This document shows positions 30,072 to 38,614 of a stretch of 64,000 bases of DNA, in pieces. A program made the position numbers and the translations under genes. Source of the stretch: Pseudomonas sp. AOB-7 (GTDB lineage: Bacteria > Pseudomonadota > Gammaproteobacteria > Pseudomonadales > Pseudomonadaceae); contig NZ_RFFK01000012.1 of the NCBI RefSeq assembly GCF_003696305.1, forward strand, positions 1 to 64,000, in the 5' to 3' direction. Position 1 is the stretch's first letter, and the number at the start of each line of letters is the position of its first letter. Below the pieces are notes generated by a model. That model searched no databases, was not told the origin of the DNA, and saw only the letters and a program-made list of their open reading frames with translations.

Positions 30072-30938
30072 CTATGCCGAGTGGCTGGCGGTTCGCCCCC
30101 GGGCGCTCACGGCAGGGGGCTGCTGTGCTGCCGGGCGGTCCGTTTCGCCGCCCAGCCAGGCGATGAATAGCGAGAACAGCTCGGCCTGGGAGCCGATCTG
30201 CAGTTTGGTGTAGAGATTCTTGCGGTGCATGCGCACCGTCTCCGAGGAGATTGCCAGCAGGCGTGCGCTGGACTTGGCTGAGTGGCCGCGCAGCAGCAGG
30301 TGGCAGACCTCCAGCTCGCGGGCGGTGAGCAGGCCCTCGCCGAAGCTCATAAAGGCCTCGCGCAGCTGCTGCTCGAAGTCGGCGCCCTGGGCCTGCTCCG
30401 CGTTGCCGACCTCGCGCCAGTGCTGCCGGCCCAGTTCCAGGATCACCGGCGCCAGGCTGCGCAGCAGCTGCAGCTGTTCGGCCTGGAAGGGCCGGGCGCT
30501 AAGGCCGTTGTACAGGCTGATCGAGATGCGCTGCTGGCCATCGAGCTCCAGCATAAAGTAGCAGTCCTCCACCGAGCCGGCGCCTAGGTAGTAGGTCTTG
30601 TAGTACTGGCTGTCGAAGAAGTCGTCCGGGGCGATCTCGCCCAGGCTGTAGAAACCTTCGGGCAGGCCCTGGTCCACCGCCAGGCAGAAGGGGTCGAGCA
30701 GGTAGCCGCGGGAGAAGTAGCGGCTCAGCAGCAGCTCGCGGTTGGTCGCCGGGATGCCGCGCTCGTAGAGCAGGCGGGGGGCGCCGCCGATGCGCTCCAG
30801 GTTGATCATCACCGACTCCACGGGCACCAGGCTGGCCAGGGCGTCGACCAGGCGCTCGGCGAAGTCGGGGCCATGGCAGGCGGCCATGGCCCGGGCCAGG
30901 GCTTGGTGCCAGCGCTGCAGGCTGTCCGGGGCAAGCAT
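30072..30938 (-). CDS. LuxR-family transcriptional regulator
   Basis: A 288-residue regulator with a helical/mixed N-terminal sensory region that I do not recognise and a C-terminal GerE-type helix-turn-helix (about 205-262: LTARELEVCHLLLRGHSAKSSARLL and SSETVRMHRKNLYTKL). No receiver domain is seen. Start 30938 is favoured over 30974 because AGAGG stands 9-10 bases upstream. It is divergent from the class III aminotransferase, with a palindrome in between, so it very likely controls the aminotransferase-permease pair. Inducer unknown. Confidence 0.85.
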   Translation of the reverse strand: MLAPDSLQRWHQALARAMAACHGPDFAERLVDALASLVPVESVMINLERIGGAPRLLYERGIPATNRELLLSRYFSRGYLLDPFCLAVDQGLPEGFYSLGEIAPDDFFDSQYYKTYYLGAGSVEDCYFMLELDGQQRISISLYNGLSARPFQAEQLQLLRSLAPVILELGRQHWREVGNAEQAQGADFEQQLREAFMSFGEGLLTARELEVCHLLLRGHSAKSSARLLAISSETVRMHRKNLYTKLQIGSQAELFSLFIAWLGGETDRPAAQQPPAVSARGRTASHSA

Positions 30939-31000
30939 GGGCACACACCTCTCGATTGCAGGGGCGGCCAGCATACCGCAGTGAACCGGGTCCGGCCCGG

Positions 31001-31021
31001 CATACCCTCAAATGAGGTATG
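31001..31021. promoter_or_regulatory. Palindrome in the LuxR / aminotransferase divergent region
   Basis: CATACCCTCA, two A residues, then TGAGGTATG make a 21-base near-perfect inverted repeat (one extra C in the left arm), midway between the divergent genes. A half-site CATACC recurs at 30972. It is the best operator candidate for the adjacent LuxR regulator. Confidence 0.55.
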
Positions 31022-31077
31022 GCCGCCCGGGCCCTGGCTTCTTAGCCTGCAGGCAACAGTCCCGCAGGAGTCAGCCC

Positions 31078-32487
31078 ATGTCCATCGTTACCCCCATGCC
31101 CACCGCCGTTCGCGACCAGGCCAGCCTGGCCGCCCTGGATCGCGCCCACTATATGCACGGCTACCACCTGTTCGACGAGCACCGCCAGCAGGACGCGTTG
31201 CAGATCGGCGGCGGCGATGGCGCCTATATCCAGGACCTGGCCGGCAACCGCTACCTGGACGCAGTGGGCGGCATGTGGTGCACCAATATCGGCCTGGGCC
31301 GCGAGGAAATGGTCGAGGCCATCGCCGAACAGACCCGCCAGCTGGCCTACGCCAACCCCTTCTGCGACATGGCCAACCCGCGGGCGGTGGAGCTGTGCGC
31401 CAAGCTGGCGGAGCTGGCCCCGGGCGACCTCGACCATGTGTTCCTCACCACCGGCGGCTCCACCGCGGTGGATACCGCCATCCGCCTGGTGCACTACTAC
31501 CAGAACTGCCGCGGCCTGCCGCACAAGAAGCAGATCCTGACCCGGCGCAACGCCTATCACGGCTCCACCTACCTGGGCATGTCCCTGGGCGGCAAGCAGG
31601 TGGATCGTGAGGGCCAGTTCGACTTTATCCAGGACGGCATCCACCACCTCAGCGGCCCCTATCCCTACCGCGCCCCCGCCGGCCTGAGCGAGGCCGACTA
31701 CCTGGACAGCCTGGTGGCCGAGTTCGAGGCCAAGGTGCTGGAGTTGGGCGCGGACCGAGTGGCGGCCTTTATCGGCGAGCCGGTGTTCGGCTCCGGCGGG
31801 GTGATGGTGCCGCCGGCCGGCTACCACCGGCGCATCTGGGAGCTGTGCCGGCGTTACGACATCCTCTATATCGCCGACGAGGTGGTCACCTCCTTCGGCC
31901 GCCTGGGGCACTTCTTCGCCAGCGAGGCGGTGTTCGGCGTGCAGCCGGACATCATCACCACCGCCAAGGGTCTGACCAGCGGCTACCAGCCCTTGGGCGC
32001 CTGCCTGTTTTCCGAGCGCATCTGGCAGGTGATCGCCGAGCCGGGCCAGGGCCGCTGCTTCACCCACGGTTTCACCTACTCCGGGCATCCGGTGGCCTGC
32101 GCTGCGGCGCTGAAGAACATCGAGATCATCGAGCGTGAGGGCATCCTGGCGCATGTCGAGGAGGTCGGCCGCTATTTCGAGGAGCAGCTCAGGACGTTGC
32201 TCGACCTGCCGATAGTCGGCGACGTGCGTGGCCTGCGCTTTATGGCCTGCGTCGAGTTCGTCGCCGACCAGGCGAGCAAGGCGCTGTTCCCCGAGGCGCT
32301 GAACATCGGTGAGTGGGTGCACCTGCGGGCGCAGAGGCGCGGCCTGCTGGTGCGGCCCATGGTGCACCTGAACGTGATGTCGCCGCCTTTGATCCTGACC
32401 CGCCAGCAGGTGGACTTTATCGTCCGGGTGCTGCGCGAAAGCATTCTGGAGACCCTGGAAGATCTTCAACAGGCCGGTCACTACTAG
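31078..32487 (+). CDS. Class III (omega) aminotransferase
   Basis: A 469-residue PLP enzyme of fold type I. ADEVVTSFGRLG contains the PLP-ring aspartate, and the Schiff-base lysine is Lys297 in TTAKGLTSGYQPLGA. GGSTAVDTAIRL and RRNAYHGSTY are family signatures. It transfers a distal amino group of an omega-amino acid or diamine to a keto acid, usually pyruvate. The precise substrate cannot be read from sequence. CAGGAG precedes ATG 31078. A permease gene follows after 43 bases, and a divergent LuxR gene probably regulates both. Confidence 0.88.
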   Translation: MSIVTPMPTAVRDQASLAALDRAHYMHGYHLFDEHRQQDALQIGGGDGAYIQDLAGNRYLDAVGGMWCTNIGLGREEMVEAIAEQTRQLAYANPFCDMANPRAVELCAKLAELAPGDLDHVFLTTGGSTAVDTAIRLVHYYQNCRGLPHKKQILTRRNAYHGSTYLGMSLGGKQVDREGQFDFIQDGIHHLSGPYPYRAPAGLSEADYLDSLVAEFEAKVLELGADRVAAFIGEPVFGSGGVMVPPAGYHRRIWELCRRYDILYIADEVVTSFGRLGHFFASEAVFGVQPDIITTAKGLTSGYQPLGACLFSERIWQVIAEPGQGRCFTHGFTYSGHPVACAAALKNIEIIEREGILAHVEEVGRYFEEQLRTLLDLPIVGDVRGLRFMACVEFVADQASKALFPEALNIGEWVHLRAQRRGLLVRPMVHLNVMSPPLILTRQQVDFIVRVLRESILETLEDLQQAGHY

Positions 32488-32530
32488 CGTTTTTGGCGCT
32501 CCCACTTTACTCACAGAAGGAAGGCCCCCA

Positions 32531-33928
32531 ATGGACGACAACAAGAACAAGGTCCTGCGCTTTCGCGACGTCACCCTCTACACCGTCTCGGCCATGCTGT
32601 TTATGGATCAGATCGCCCTGGCCGCATCCCTCGGCGCCACCAGCCTGTTCTGGTGGGCCTACGTGCTGGTGCTGCTGTTCGTGCCCATGGCCCTGATGAC
32701 CGCCGAGCTGGGCACCACCTACCCCGGCAGCGGCGGGGTCTACCACTGGGTGCGGCTGGCCTTCGGCGCCCGCTGGGGCGCGCGCCTGTCATGGATGTAC
32801 TGGGTCAATAACGCGCTGTGGATGCCCTCGGTGTATATCCTCTTCGCCGCCATGCTCAGCGAGTTCTTCCTGCCGGATCTGAGCCTGTGGACGCAGATCG
32901 CCATCGGCATCAGCCTGGCCCTGCTCACCGCGCTGTTCAATGCGGTCAAGCTGGGCATCGGCAAGTGGCTGCCCAACATGGGGGCGCTGATGAAGCTGGT
33001 GGCGGTGCTGGCCTTGGGGGTAGGCGGTATTCGCTACGGGCTGCAGCACGGCTTCGCCAACCCCCTGACCCTGGATACCCTGATCCCCTCATCGGGGATG
33101 GCGATCGCTGCCCTGGGCATCATGGTCTACGGCATCATGGGTACCGAACTGGCCTGCTGCAGCGCCCCGGAGATGCGCAACCCGGTGCGCGACATTCCCC
33201 GGGCGATCCTCGCCGCCGGCCTGCTGATCGCCGCCTTCAACGTGTTCGGCACCCTCGGCGTGCTGGCCGCGGTGCCCAGCGACCAGACCGACGTGACCAA
33301 GATCTTCGCCGAGTCGCTGTACCAGATGTACGGCCACGACGGCCTGGGCGGCGCCTTCGCCAGCCTGATCGCCTGCTTCGTGCTGTTCACCCTGTTCACC
33401 AATATGGTCACCTGGAGCATGGGCACCAACCGTGCGGCGGTAGCGGCAGCCAAGGCCGGCGAGCTGCCCGCGCTGTTCGGCGTGGTCCATCCGCGCTACC
33501 ACACCCCGGTGGGCCCGGCGTTGCTGGCCTCGACGGTGAGCATCGTGGTGATGCTGGTCTACGGCCTGGTGGCGAGCAGCGCCGAGGAGCTGTTCTGGAC
33601 CCTGCTGTCGATCTTCGCGATGATCTTTATGCTGCCCTATGTGCTGATGAGCCTGGCCTTTATCAAGCTGCGCCTGCATGACTCGCGACCTCGGCCATTC
33701 CGCCTGCCCCTGGGCAACGTCGGCGCCTGCCTGTGGGCGGCAGTGGTGGGGCTGCATGTGCTGGCCGGCATCCTGCTGTTCGTGGTCACCCCCGGCGAGC
33801 CGATGGACTGGGACTACAGCGGCAAGATCCTGCTCGGGGTCGGTCTGGCGCTGGCCATCGGCGAGTGGCTGATTCGCGCCAGCAGCAGGCAGCAGGCGCA
33901 ACAGGCCCTGGCTCTGCAGGGGCGCTGA
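32531..33928 (+). CDS. APC-superfamily amino acid/amine permease
   Basis: A 465-residue inner-membrane transporter with about 12 hydrophobic segments. The N-terminal FRDVTLYTVSAMLFMDQ and the PGSGGVYHWVRLAFG motif are typical of the amino acid-polyamine-organocation family. It probably imports the substrate of the aminotransferase encoded 43 bases upstream, with which it forms an operon. Glutamate/GABA-type or polyamine-type substrates are both possible. GAAGGAAGG precedes ATG 32531. Confidence 0.87.
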   Translation: MDDNKNKVLRFRDVTLYTVSAMLFMDQIALAASLGATSLFWWAYVLVLLFVPMALMTAELGTTYPGSGGVYHWVRLAFGARWGARLSWMYWVNNALWMPSVYILFAAMLSEFFLPDLSLWTQIAIGISLALLTALFNAVKLGIGKWLPNMGALMKLVAVLALGVGGIRYGLQHGFANPLTLDTLIPSSGMAIAALGIMVYGIMGTELACCSAPEMRNPVRDIPRAILAAGLLIAAFNVFGTLGVLAAVPSDQTDVTKIFAESLYQMYGHDGLGGAFASLIACFVLFTLFTNMVTWSMGTNRAAVAAAKAGELPALFGVVHPRYHTPVGPALLASTVSIVVMLVYGLVASSAEELFWTLLSIFAMIFMLPYVLMSLAFIKLRLHDSRPRPFRLPLGNVGACLWAAVVGLHVLAGILLFVVTPGEPMDWDYSGKILLGVGLALAIGEWLIRASSRQQAQQALALQGR

Positions 33929-33941
33929 CGGATCGCGGATG

Positions 33942-33996
33942 ATCCTGTACAGTCGTTCAGCGCTGCGTTCAGAGCCTGCTACGACTGTATAAGGAT
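33942..33996. promoter_or_regulatory. Long inverted repeat in front of the TetR gene
   Basis: TACAGTCGT (33948-33956) and ACGACTGTA (33981-33989) are exact complements. The flanks ATCCT (33942) and AGGAT (to 33996) extend the symmetry. The second half lies a few bases before the TetR start codon, so binding would block its own expression. Likely autoregulatory operator. Confidence 0.6.
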
Positions 33997-34001
33997 CGGC
34001 C

Positions 34002-34667
34002 ATGACCCACCCGACTCGTTTCGCCCGCCTGGAGCCCGAGCTGCGCAAGTCGCATCTGGTCGAGGCCACTCTCAAGTGCCTCAAGCAGCACGGCTTCCAG
34101 GGCGCCTCGATCCGCAAGATCTGCGCCGAGGCGGGGGTCTCGGTGGGGCTGATCAATCACCATTACGGCGGCAAGGACGAACTGGTGGCCGAGGCCTATC
34201 TGACCGTCACCGGGCGGGTCATGGGCCTGCTGCAGGAGGCCGTCAGCCAGGCCGAACCGACCCCCAGGGCACGCCTGTCGGCCTTCTTCCAGGCCTCCTT
34301 CTGCCGCGAGCTGCTCGATCCGCAGCTGCTGGAGGCCTGGCTGGCCTTCTGGGGCGCGGTGAAGACCGCCGAGGCGATCAACCAGGCTCACGAGCACTCC
34401 TATGGCGAGTACCGGCGCATGCTCGCCGCGGTGCTCGCCCAGCTGGCGGCCGAGCACCAGTGGCCGGGCTTCGATGCCGAGCTGGCAGCCATCGGCCTGT
34501 CCGCCTTGCTCGACGGCCTGTGGCTGGAGTCCGGGCTCAACCCCAGCACCTTTACCCCGGCCCAGGGCGTGCTGCTGTGCGAGGCCTGGGTCGACGGTCT
34601 GGAGGCCGGCGGTTATCGCCGCTTCCTTTCGGGGGAGGATGTTGATCAAGTGTTCAGCAATGGCTAG
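34002..34667 (+). CDS. TetR-family regulator (BetI-like)
   Basis: A 221-residue repressor. The helix-turn-helix (about 27-60: GASIRKICAEAGVSVGLINHHYGGKDEL) closely follows the BetI pattern, and the C-terminal helical domain is of BetI type. It follows the permease gene on the same strand after 73 bases that contain a long inverted repeat. No betaine genes are nearby, so the name BetI is not applied. It may control the aminotransferase-permease genes or itself. AAGGATCGG precedes ATG 34002. Confidence 0.85.
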   Translation: MTHPTRFARLEPELRKSHLVEATLKCLKQHGFQGASIRKICAEAGVSVGLINHHYGGKDELVAEAYLTVTGRVMGLLQEAVSQAEPTPRARLSAFFQASFCRELLDPQLLEAWLAFWGAVKTAEAINQAHEHSYGEYRRMLAAVLAQLAAEHQWPGFDAELAAIGLSALLDGLWLESGLNPSTFTPAQGVLLCEAWVDGLEAGGYRRFLSGEDVDQVFSNG

Positions 34668-34747
34668 AGTGGCCAGGCGAACCCCCGCGACCTTCCACCT
34701 ATAACGACAAGAGTGGCCGCTTCCATCGGAGCGGCAGGAGCGAGCGC

Positions 34748-35473
34748 ATGACGGCCATGGCCCGTGTATTGATCGTCGACGACGATCCGGTAATCCGTGA
34801 GTTGCTGGCTTCCTACCTGCAACGCGACGGCTACGAGGTGCTCTGCGCCGAAACCGCCGAGCAGGCCGAGGCCTGCCTGCAGGAGCAGCCGGTGGAGCTG
34901 GTGATGCTGGATATCCGCCTGCCCGGCAAGGACGGCCTGACCCTGACCCGCGAGCTGCGCGTGCGCTCGGAGGTGGGCATCATCCTGATCACCGGCCGCG
35001 ACGACGAGATCGACCGCATCGTCGGCCTGGAATGCGGCGCCGACGACTACCTGGCCAAGCCCTTCAACCCCCGCGAGCTGATGTCGCGGGCGAAGAACCT
35101 GATCCGCCGGGTGCGCCATGCCCAGGCCGCCGGGCCGGCGGAGGAGGGCCGCCAGCTGCGCCAGTTTGCCGACTGGACCCTGGACCTGGATCGCCGCCGC
35201 CTGCTGGCCGCCGATGGCCGCGAATGCCTGCTGACCCATGGCGAGTTCCAGCTGCTTAGCGTATTTCTGCGCAACAGCGGGCATACCCTCAGCCGCGATC
35301 AGCTGATGGACCAGATCCGCAACCGCGAATGGCTGCCCAACGACCGCTCCATCGATGTGCTGGTGGGCCGCCTGCGGCGCAAGCTGCAGGACGATCCGGC
35401 CGACCCGCGGCTGATCATCACCATCCATGGCGCCGGCTATCTGTTTAGCGCCCCGGTCAGCTCGCGGGCATGA
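34748..35473 (+). CDS. aruR: OmpR-family response regulator (AruR-like)
   Basis: A 241-residue response regulator. The receiver domain has acidic pocket residues DDD at 11-13, phospho-acceptor Asp55 (VMLDIRLPG) and Lys104 (LAKPF). A C-terminal winged helix of OmpR/PhoB type follows (about 140-235). Its stop overlaps the next gene by 4 bases, and a hybrid kinase follows, as in TorR/ArcA-like systems. Position upstream of the aruI-aruH genes matches the AruRS pair controlling arginine transaminase in P. aeruginosa. The symbol rests on that context. Confidence 0.82.
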   Translation: MTAMARVLIVDDDPVIRELLASYLQRDGYEVLCAETAEQAEACLQEQPVELVMLDIRLPGKDGLTLTRELRVRSEVGIILITGRDDEIDRIVGLECGADDYLAKPFNPRELMSRAKNLIRRVRHAQAAGPAEEGRQLRQFADWTLDLDRRRLLAADGRECLLTHGEFQLLSVFLRNSGHTLSRDQLMDQIRNREWLPNDRSIDVLVGRLRRKLQDDPADPRLIITIHGAGYLFSAPVSSRA

Positions 35474-36240
35474 AGCCTTGGCTGTTGCTGGGCCTGCTGC
35501 TGGCGGCCGGCCTGGCCCGGGGCGAGGCGCCGACCCTGCGCTACTGCGACCACCCGGTGTACCCGCCGATTTCCTGGAGCGATGCCGCAGGTAGCGTGCA
35601 GGGCGTGGCGCCGCGGGCGGTGCGCGAGGTGGCGCAGCGCCTGGGCTTGGCCCTGGAGATCGTGGTGCTGGGCAACTGGCAGCGCTGCCTGAGTGATGCC
35701 GGCGAAGGCCGGGTCGACCTGGTGATCGCCTACCGCTCGGCCGAGCGTGAGGCCCAGCTGCTGTTTAGCCAGGAGCCGCTGCTGCAGGAGGAAGTGGTGC
35801 TGTTTTACAACCGTGAGCGGCCGCTTAAGGTGCAGCGCCTGGAGGACCTGGCCGGCTATCGCGGCGGCCTGCTGTTCGGCGAGAGCTACGGCCAGGCCTT
35901 CGACCAGCTGGTGGCGGTCCATGGCAATGTCGAACGGGTGGCCAGCAACCAGCAGAACTTCGGCAAGCTGATCCGCGGGCGCATCGACTTTATCGCCCAC
36001 GAGCGGCGTACCGGTCAGCTGTTCGTCGAATACCTGCCGGGGGCCGAGCGTATCGCCATGGCGCCGCTGACCCTGGCGGTGGATCAGCTGCACTTCGCCA
36101 TTTCCCGGCGCTCGCCCCTGGTGGCCTGGCAGGGGCGTATCGATGCCGAGCTGCGCCGCCTGCGCGAGGAAGGCGCGGTAGAGCGCTGGCTGGCGGAGAG
36201 CGAGGCGGCCTATCGAGCCATGCAGGAGGCCGGTCGATGA
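35470..36240 (+). CDS. Periplasmic solute-binding protein of the sensor system
   Basis: A 256-residue protein with a short signal peptide (1-19, ending ARG) and a bacterial family-3 type solute-binding fold (LRYCDHPVYPPISW near the start; GRIDFIAHERRTGQ later). It is sandwiched by 4-base overlaps between the response regulator and hybrid kinase genes, not next to ABC transporter genes. It therefore most likely presents a ligand, plausibly arginine or a product, to the kinase's periplasmic domain, as TorT does for TorS. A detached sensor domain is an equivalent view. Confidence 0.83.
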   Translation: MKPWLLLGLLLAAGLARGEAPTLRYCDHPVYPPISWSDAAGSVQGVAPRAVREVAQRLGLALEIVVLGNWQRCLSDAGEGRVDLVIAYRSAEREAQLLFSQEPLLQEEVVLFYNRERPLKVQRLEDLAGYRGGLLFGESYGQAFDQLVAVHGNVERVASNQQNFGKLIRGRIDFIAHERRTGQLFVEYLPGAERIAMAPLTLAVDQLHFAISRRSPLVAWQGRIDAELRRLREEGAVERWLAESEAAYRAMQEAGR

Positions 36241-38486
36241 GCTGGCGCCTGCCGGTGCTCAGCGGCCTGTCGCGGCGCCTGCTGCGCTTTATCCTGCTGT
36301 TCAGCCTGTGCTTTACCCTGCTCGCCGGGGCGCTGCAGCTGGTGCTGGAGTACCGCCGCGAGATGGCCGGGGTGGAGTCGCGCCTGGAGCTGATCCGCAG
36401 CGGCTACCTGGCCAGCATCGAGCGCAGCCTGTGGGACCTCAACCAGGAACAGCTGACGGTGCAGCTGCGCGGCCTGGTGGACTTCCCCGATATCGCCTGG
36501 GTGCGTCTGCAGAGCAGCGACTTCGATCTGCTCAAGGGCCGGCCCGAGGCCGCCGAGCCGCTGCGTCGCGAGCGCTTCGAGCTGGTCTACCGCGCACCGG
36601 ATGGTCAGCCGCGCAGCCTCGGCAGCCTGGAGGTGGCGGTGGATATCGCCAGCATCCACCGCCGCCTGTGGGCCAGCGGCCTGGCCAACCTGCTGTGGAT
36701 GGCCCTGTTTATCTGCGGCCTGGCTATCACCCTGGCCTGGCTGTTCCATCGTCTGGTCACCCGCCACCTGCTGGCCATGGCCGAGTTCTCCCGTCATCTG
36801 GGTGCCGGTAGCTGGCAGCAGCCGTTGCAGCTGGCCAAGGCGGCCCGCGCCGATGATGAGATCGACCAGGTGGCCCATGCCCTGGAGGACCTGCGCCAGG
36901 CCATGCTCGCCGACCTGCGCCGGCGCGAGGCCGATCGCCAGGCCCTGGTCGGTCGCCAGGACGAACTGCAGCGCATGGTCGAGCAGCGCACCGCCAGCCT
37001 GCACCAGGCCAAGGAACAGGCCGAGGCGGCCAACCGCGCCAAGTCGCGCTTTCTTGCCACCATGAGCCACGAGCTGCGCACTCCGCTCAATGGCATTCTC
37101 GGGATGGCCGAACTGCTTCGCGAGGCGTTGCCGGCCGAGCCTGATCGCCTGCGCCTGCGCGCCCTGCACAAGGCCGGCGAGGGCCTGCTGGCGCTGCTCA
37201 ACGACCTGCTGGATTTCGCCAAGCTGGAGGAGGGCGAGGCCCGCGCCGAGCCGGTGGCCTTTGCCCTGGGCGAACTGCTGGATGAGGTGGTGACCCTGCT
37301 CGAACCCCGTGCCCAGGCCAACGGCACCCAGCTGCAGGTGCGTCTGGACGCCGCGGTGGGGCCCTGGCTACTGGGCTGCGAACAGTTCCTGCGCCAGGTG
37401 CTGACCAACCTGCTGGCCAATGCCATCAAGTTCACTGCCGGCGGCCGGGTGTGTCTGAGCGTCGAGCTGCTGGGCGAGCACAGCCAAGGCCAGCAACTGC
37501 GCATTCAGGTGGAGGACGACGGTATCGGCATCGCCGAGGCGGTACAGGGGCGTATCTTCGAGCGCTTCGTCCAGGCCGACGAGCAGGTGGCGCGGCGTTA
37601 TGGGGGGGCCGGCCTGGGGCTGGCCATCTGCAAGCGCCTGGTGCAGGCCATGGGCAGCGAGATCCAGCTGCACAGCCGTGAGGGGCAGGGCAGCCGCTTC
37701 TGGTTCGAGCTGTGGCTGCCCCGGGGGCAGGCACCGCAGGCGCCGCAGCCGGTGCCGGCCGTGCCCCTGGCGGCGCGCCGGGTGCTGGTGGTGGAGGACG
37801 TGCCGCTTAACCGTGAGGTGGCCCGTGGCCTGCTTGAGCGTGAAGGCCAGTGGGTGAGCCTGGTCGAGGATGCCGAGCCAGCCCTGGCGTTGTGCCGTCA
37901 GCAGCGCTTCGATCTGATCCTGCTGGACGTGCACCTGCCCGGCTGCAGCGGGGTCGAGCTATGCCGTCAGTTGCGCCAGGACGCCCAGGGGCTTAACCGC
38001 GATACGCCGATCTACGCCTTTACCGCCAGCCTGCAGGCGAGCAAGGTGCAGAGCTATCTGCAGGCCGGCATGCAGGGGGTGATCGGCAAGCCCATCGACC
38101 TGGCCCTGCTGCGTAAGGCCCTGGCCCGCTGCACGCCGGCCGAGGTCTGGCTGGACGCGGCCCGGCTGCGCGAACATGCCGAGCAGCTGGGTGGCGAGCG
38201 CCTGCGGCAGTTGCTCGGCCTGCTGCTGCACAGCCTGCAGGAGCAGGGCGCACTGCTGCGCGCGGCCCTGCAACGGCGCCAGGCCGCACCCTTGCAGGAG
38301 GCCGCTCACCGTCTGGCCAGCGCCTGCGACAGCCTTGGCGCCCTGGCCTTGGGCCAACTGCTGCGTCAGGTGGAACAGGCCGCCGAAGCGGGCGCCGAGT
38401 TGCCCTGGGACGACTGGCAGGCCCGTCTGCAGGCGGCGTTGGCAGCCACCGAGGCGGCCGTAGTCCAGGCCCGCGGCCAGTTGTAA
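36237..38486 (+). CDS. aruS: Hybrid sensor histidine kinase (AruS-like)
   Basis: A 749-residue tripartite kinase. It has a membrane helix (about 12-35), a periplasmic domain to about 150, a second helix (about 150-175), HAMP and coiled-coil linkers, then HisKA with His278 in MSHELRTPLNG. An ATPase domain (about 380-490), a receiver with Asp564 (LLDVHLPG) and a C-terminal Hpt domain with His691 (AAHRLASAC) follow. The phosphorelay would end on the response regulator encoded first in this operon. The periplasmic domain is short, consistent with reliance on the separate binding protein. The AruS name follows context. Confidence 0.84.
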   Translation: MSWRLPVLSGLSRRLLRFILLFSLCFTLLAGALQLVLEYRREMAGVESRLELIRSGYLASIERSLWDLNQEQLTVQLRGLVDFPDIAWVRLQSSDFDLLKGRPEAAEPLRRERFELVYRAPDGQPRSLGSLEVAVDIASIHRRLWASGLANLLWMALFICGLAITLAWLFHRLVTRHLLAMAEFSRHLGAGSWQQPLQLAKAARADDEIDQVAHALEDLRQAMLADLRRREADRQALVGRQDELQRMVEQRTASLHQAKEQAEAANRAKSRFLATMSHELRTPLNGILGMAELLREALPAEPDRLRLRALHKAGEGLLALLNDLLDFAKLEEGEARAEPVAFALGELLDEVVTLLEPRAQANGTQLQVRLDAAVGPWLLGCEQFLRQVLTNLLANAIKFTAGGRVCLSVELLGEHSQGQQLRIQVEDDGIGIAEAVQGRIFERFVQADEQVARRYGGAGLGLAICKRLVQAMGSEIQLHSREGQGSRFWFELWLPRGQAPQAPQPVPAVPLAARRVLVVEDVPLNREVARGLLEREGQWVSLVEDAEPALALCRQQRFDLILLDVHLPGCSGVELCRQLRQDAQGLNRDTPIYAFTASLQASKVQSYLQAGMQGVIGKPIDLALLRKALARCTPAEVWLDAARLREHAEQLGGERLRQLLGLLLHSLQEQGALLRAALQRRQAAPLQEAAHRLASACDSLGALALGQLLRQVEQAAEAGAELPWDDWQARLQAALAATEAAVVQARGQL

Positions 38487-38494
38487 CAGCGGCG

Positions 38495-38514
38495 TTACCA
38501 CTTCTTACAACTTC
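38495..38514. promoter_or_regulatory. Tandem 10-bp repeats upstream of nhaC-like gene
   Basis: TTACCACTTC is followed immediately by TTACAACTTC, one mismatch apart, with the 10-bp spacing favoured by OmpR-type regulators. A possible -10 element AATAAT lies at 38551-38556 with no good -35, so the repeats would be centred near -58 of the start. They are the best candidate sites for the response regulator encoded at 34748. Confidence 0.6.
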
Positions 38515-38614
38515 TTTCCCGCCGTACAACGGCACCTTACATCGCCTGCCAATAATCGAGCCGGGACCGGACACCTGAGGCCGGTCAACCTTCGGTTACT
38601 GGGAGACAACAACA

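Noticed and set aside
34002..34667. Naming the TetR gene betI
   Set aside because: The DNA-binding domain is BetI-like, yet no choline or betaine genes occur in the window.
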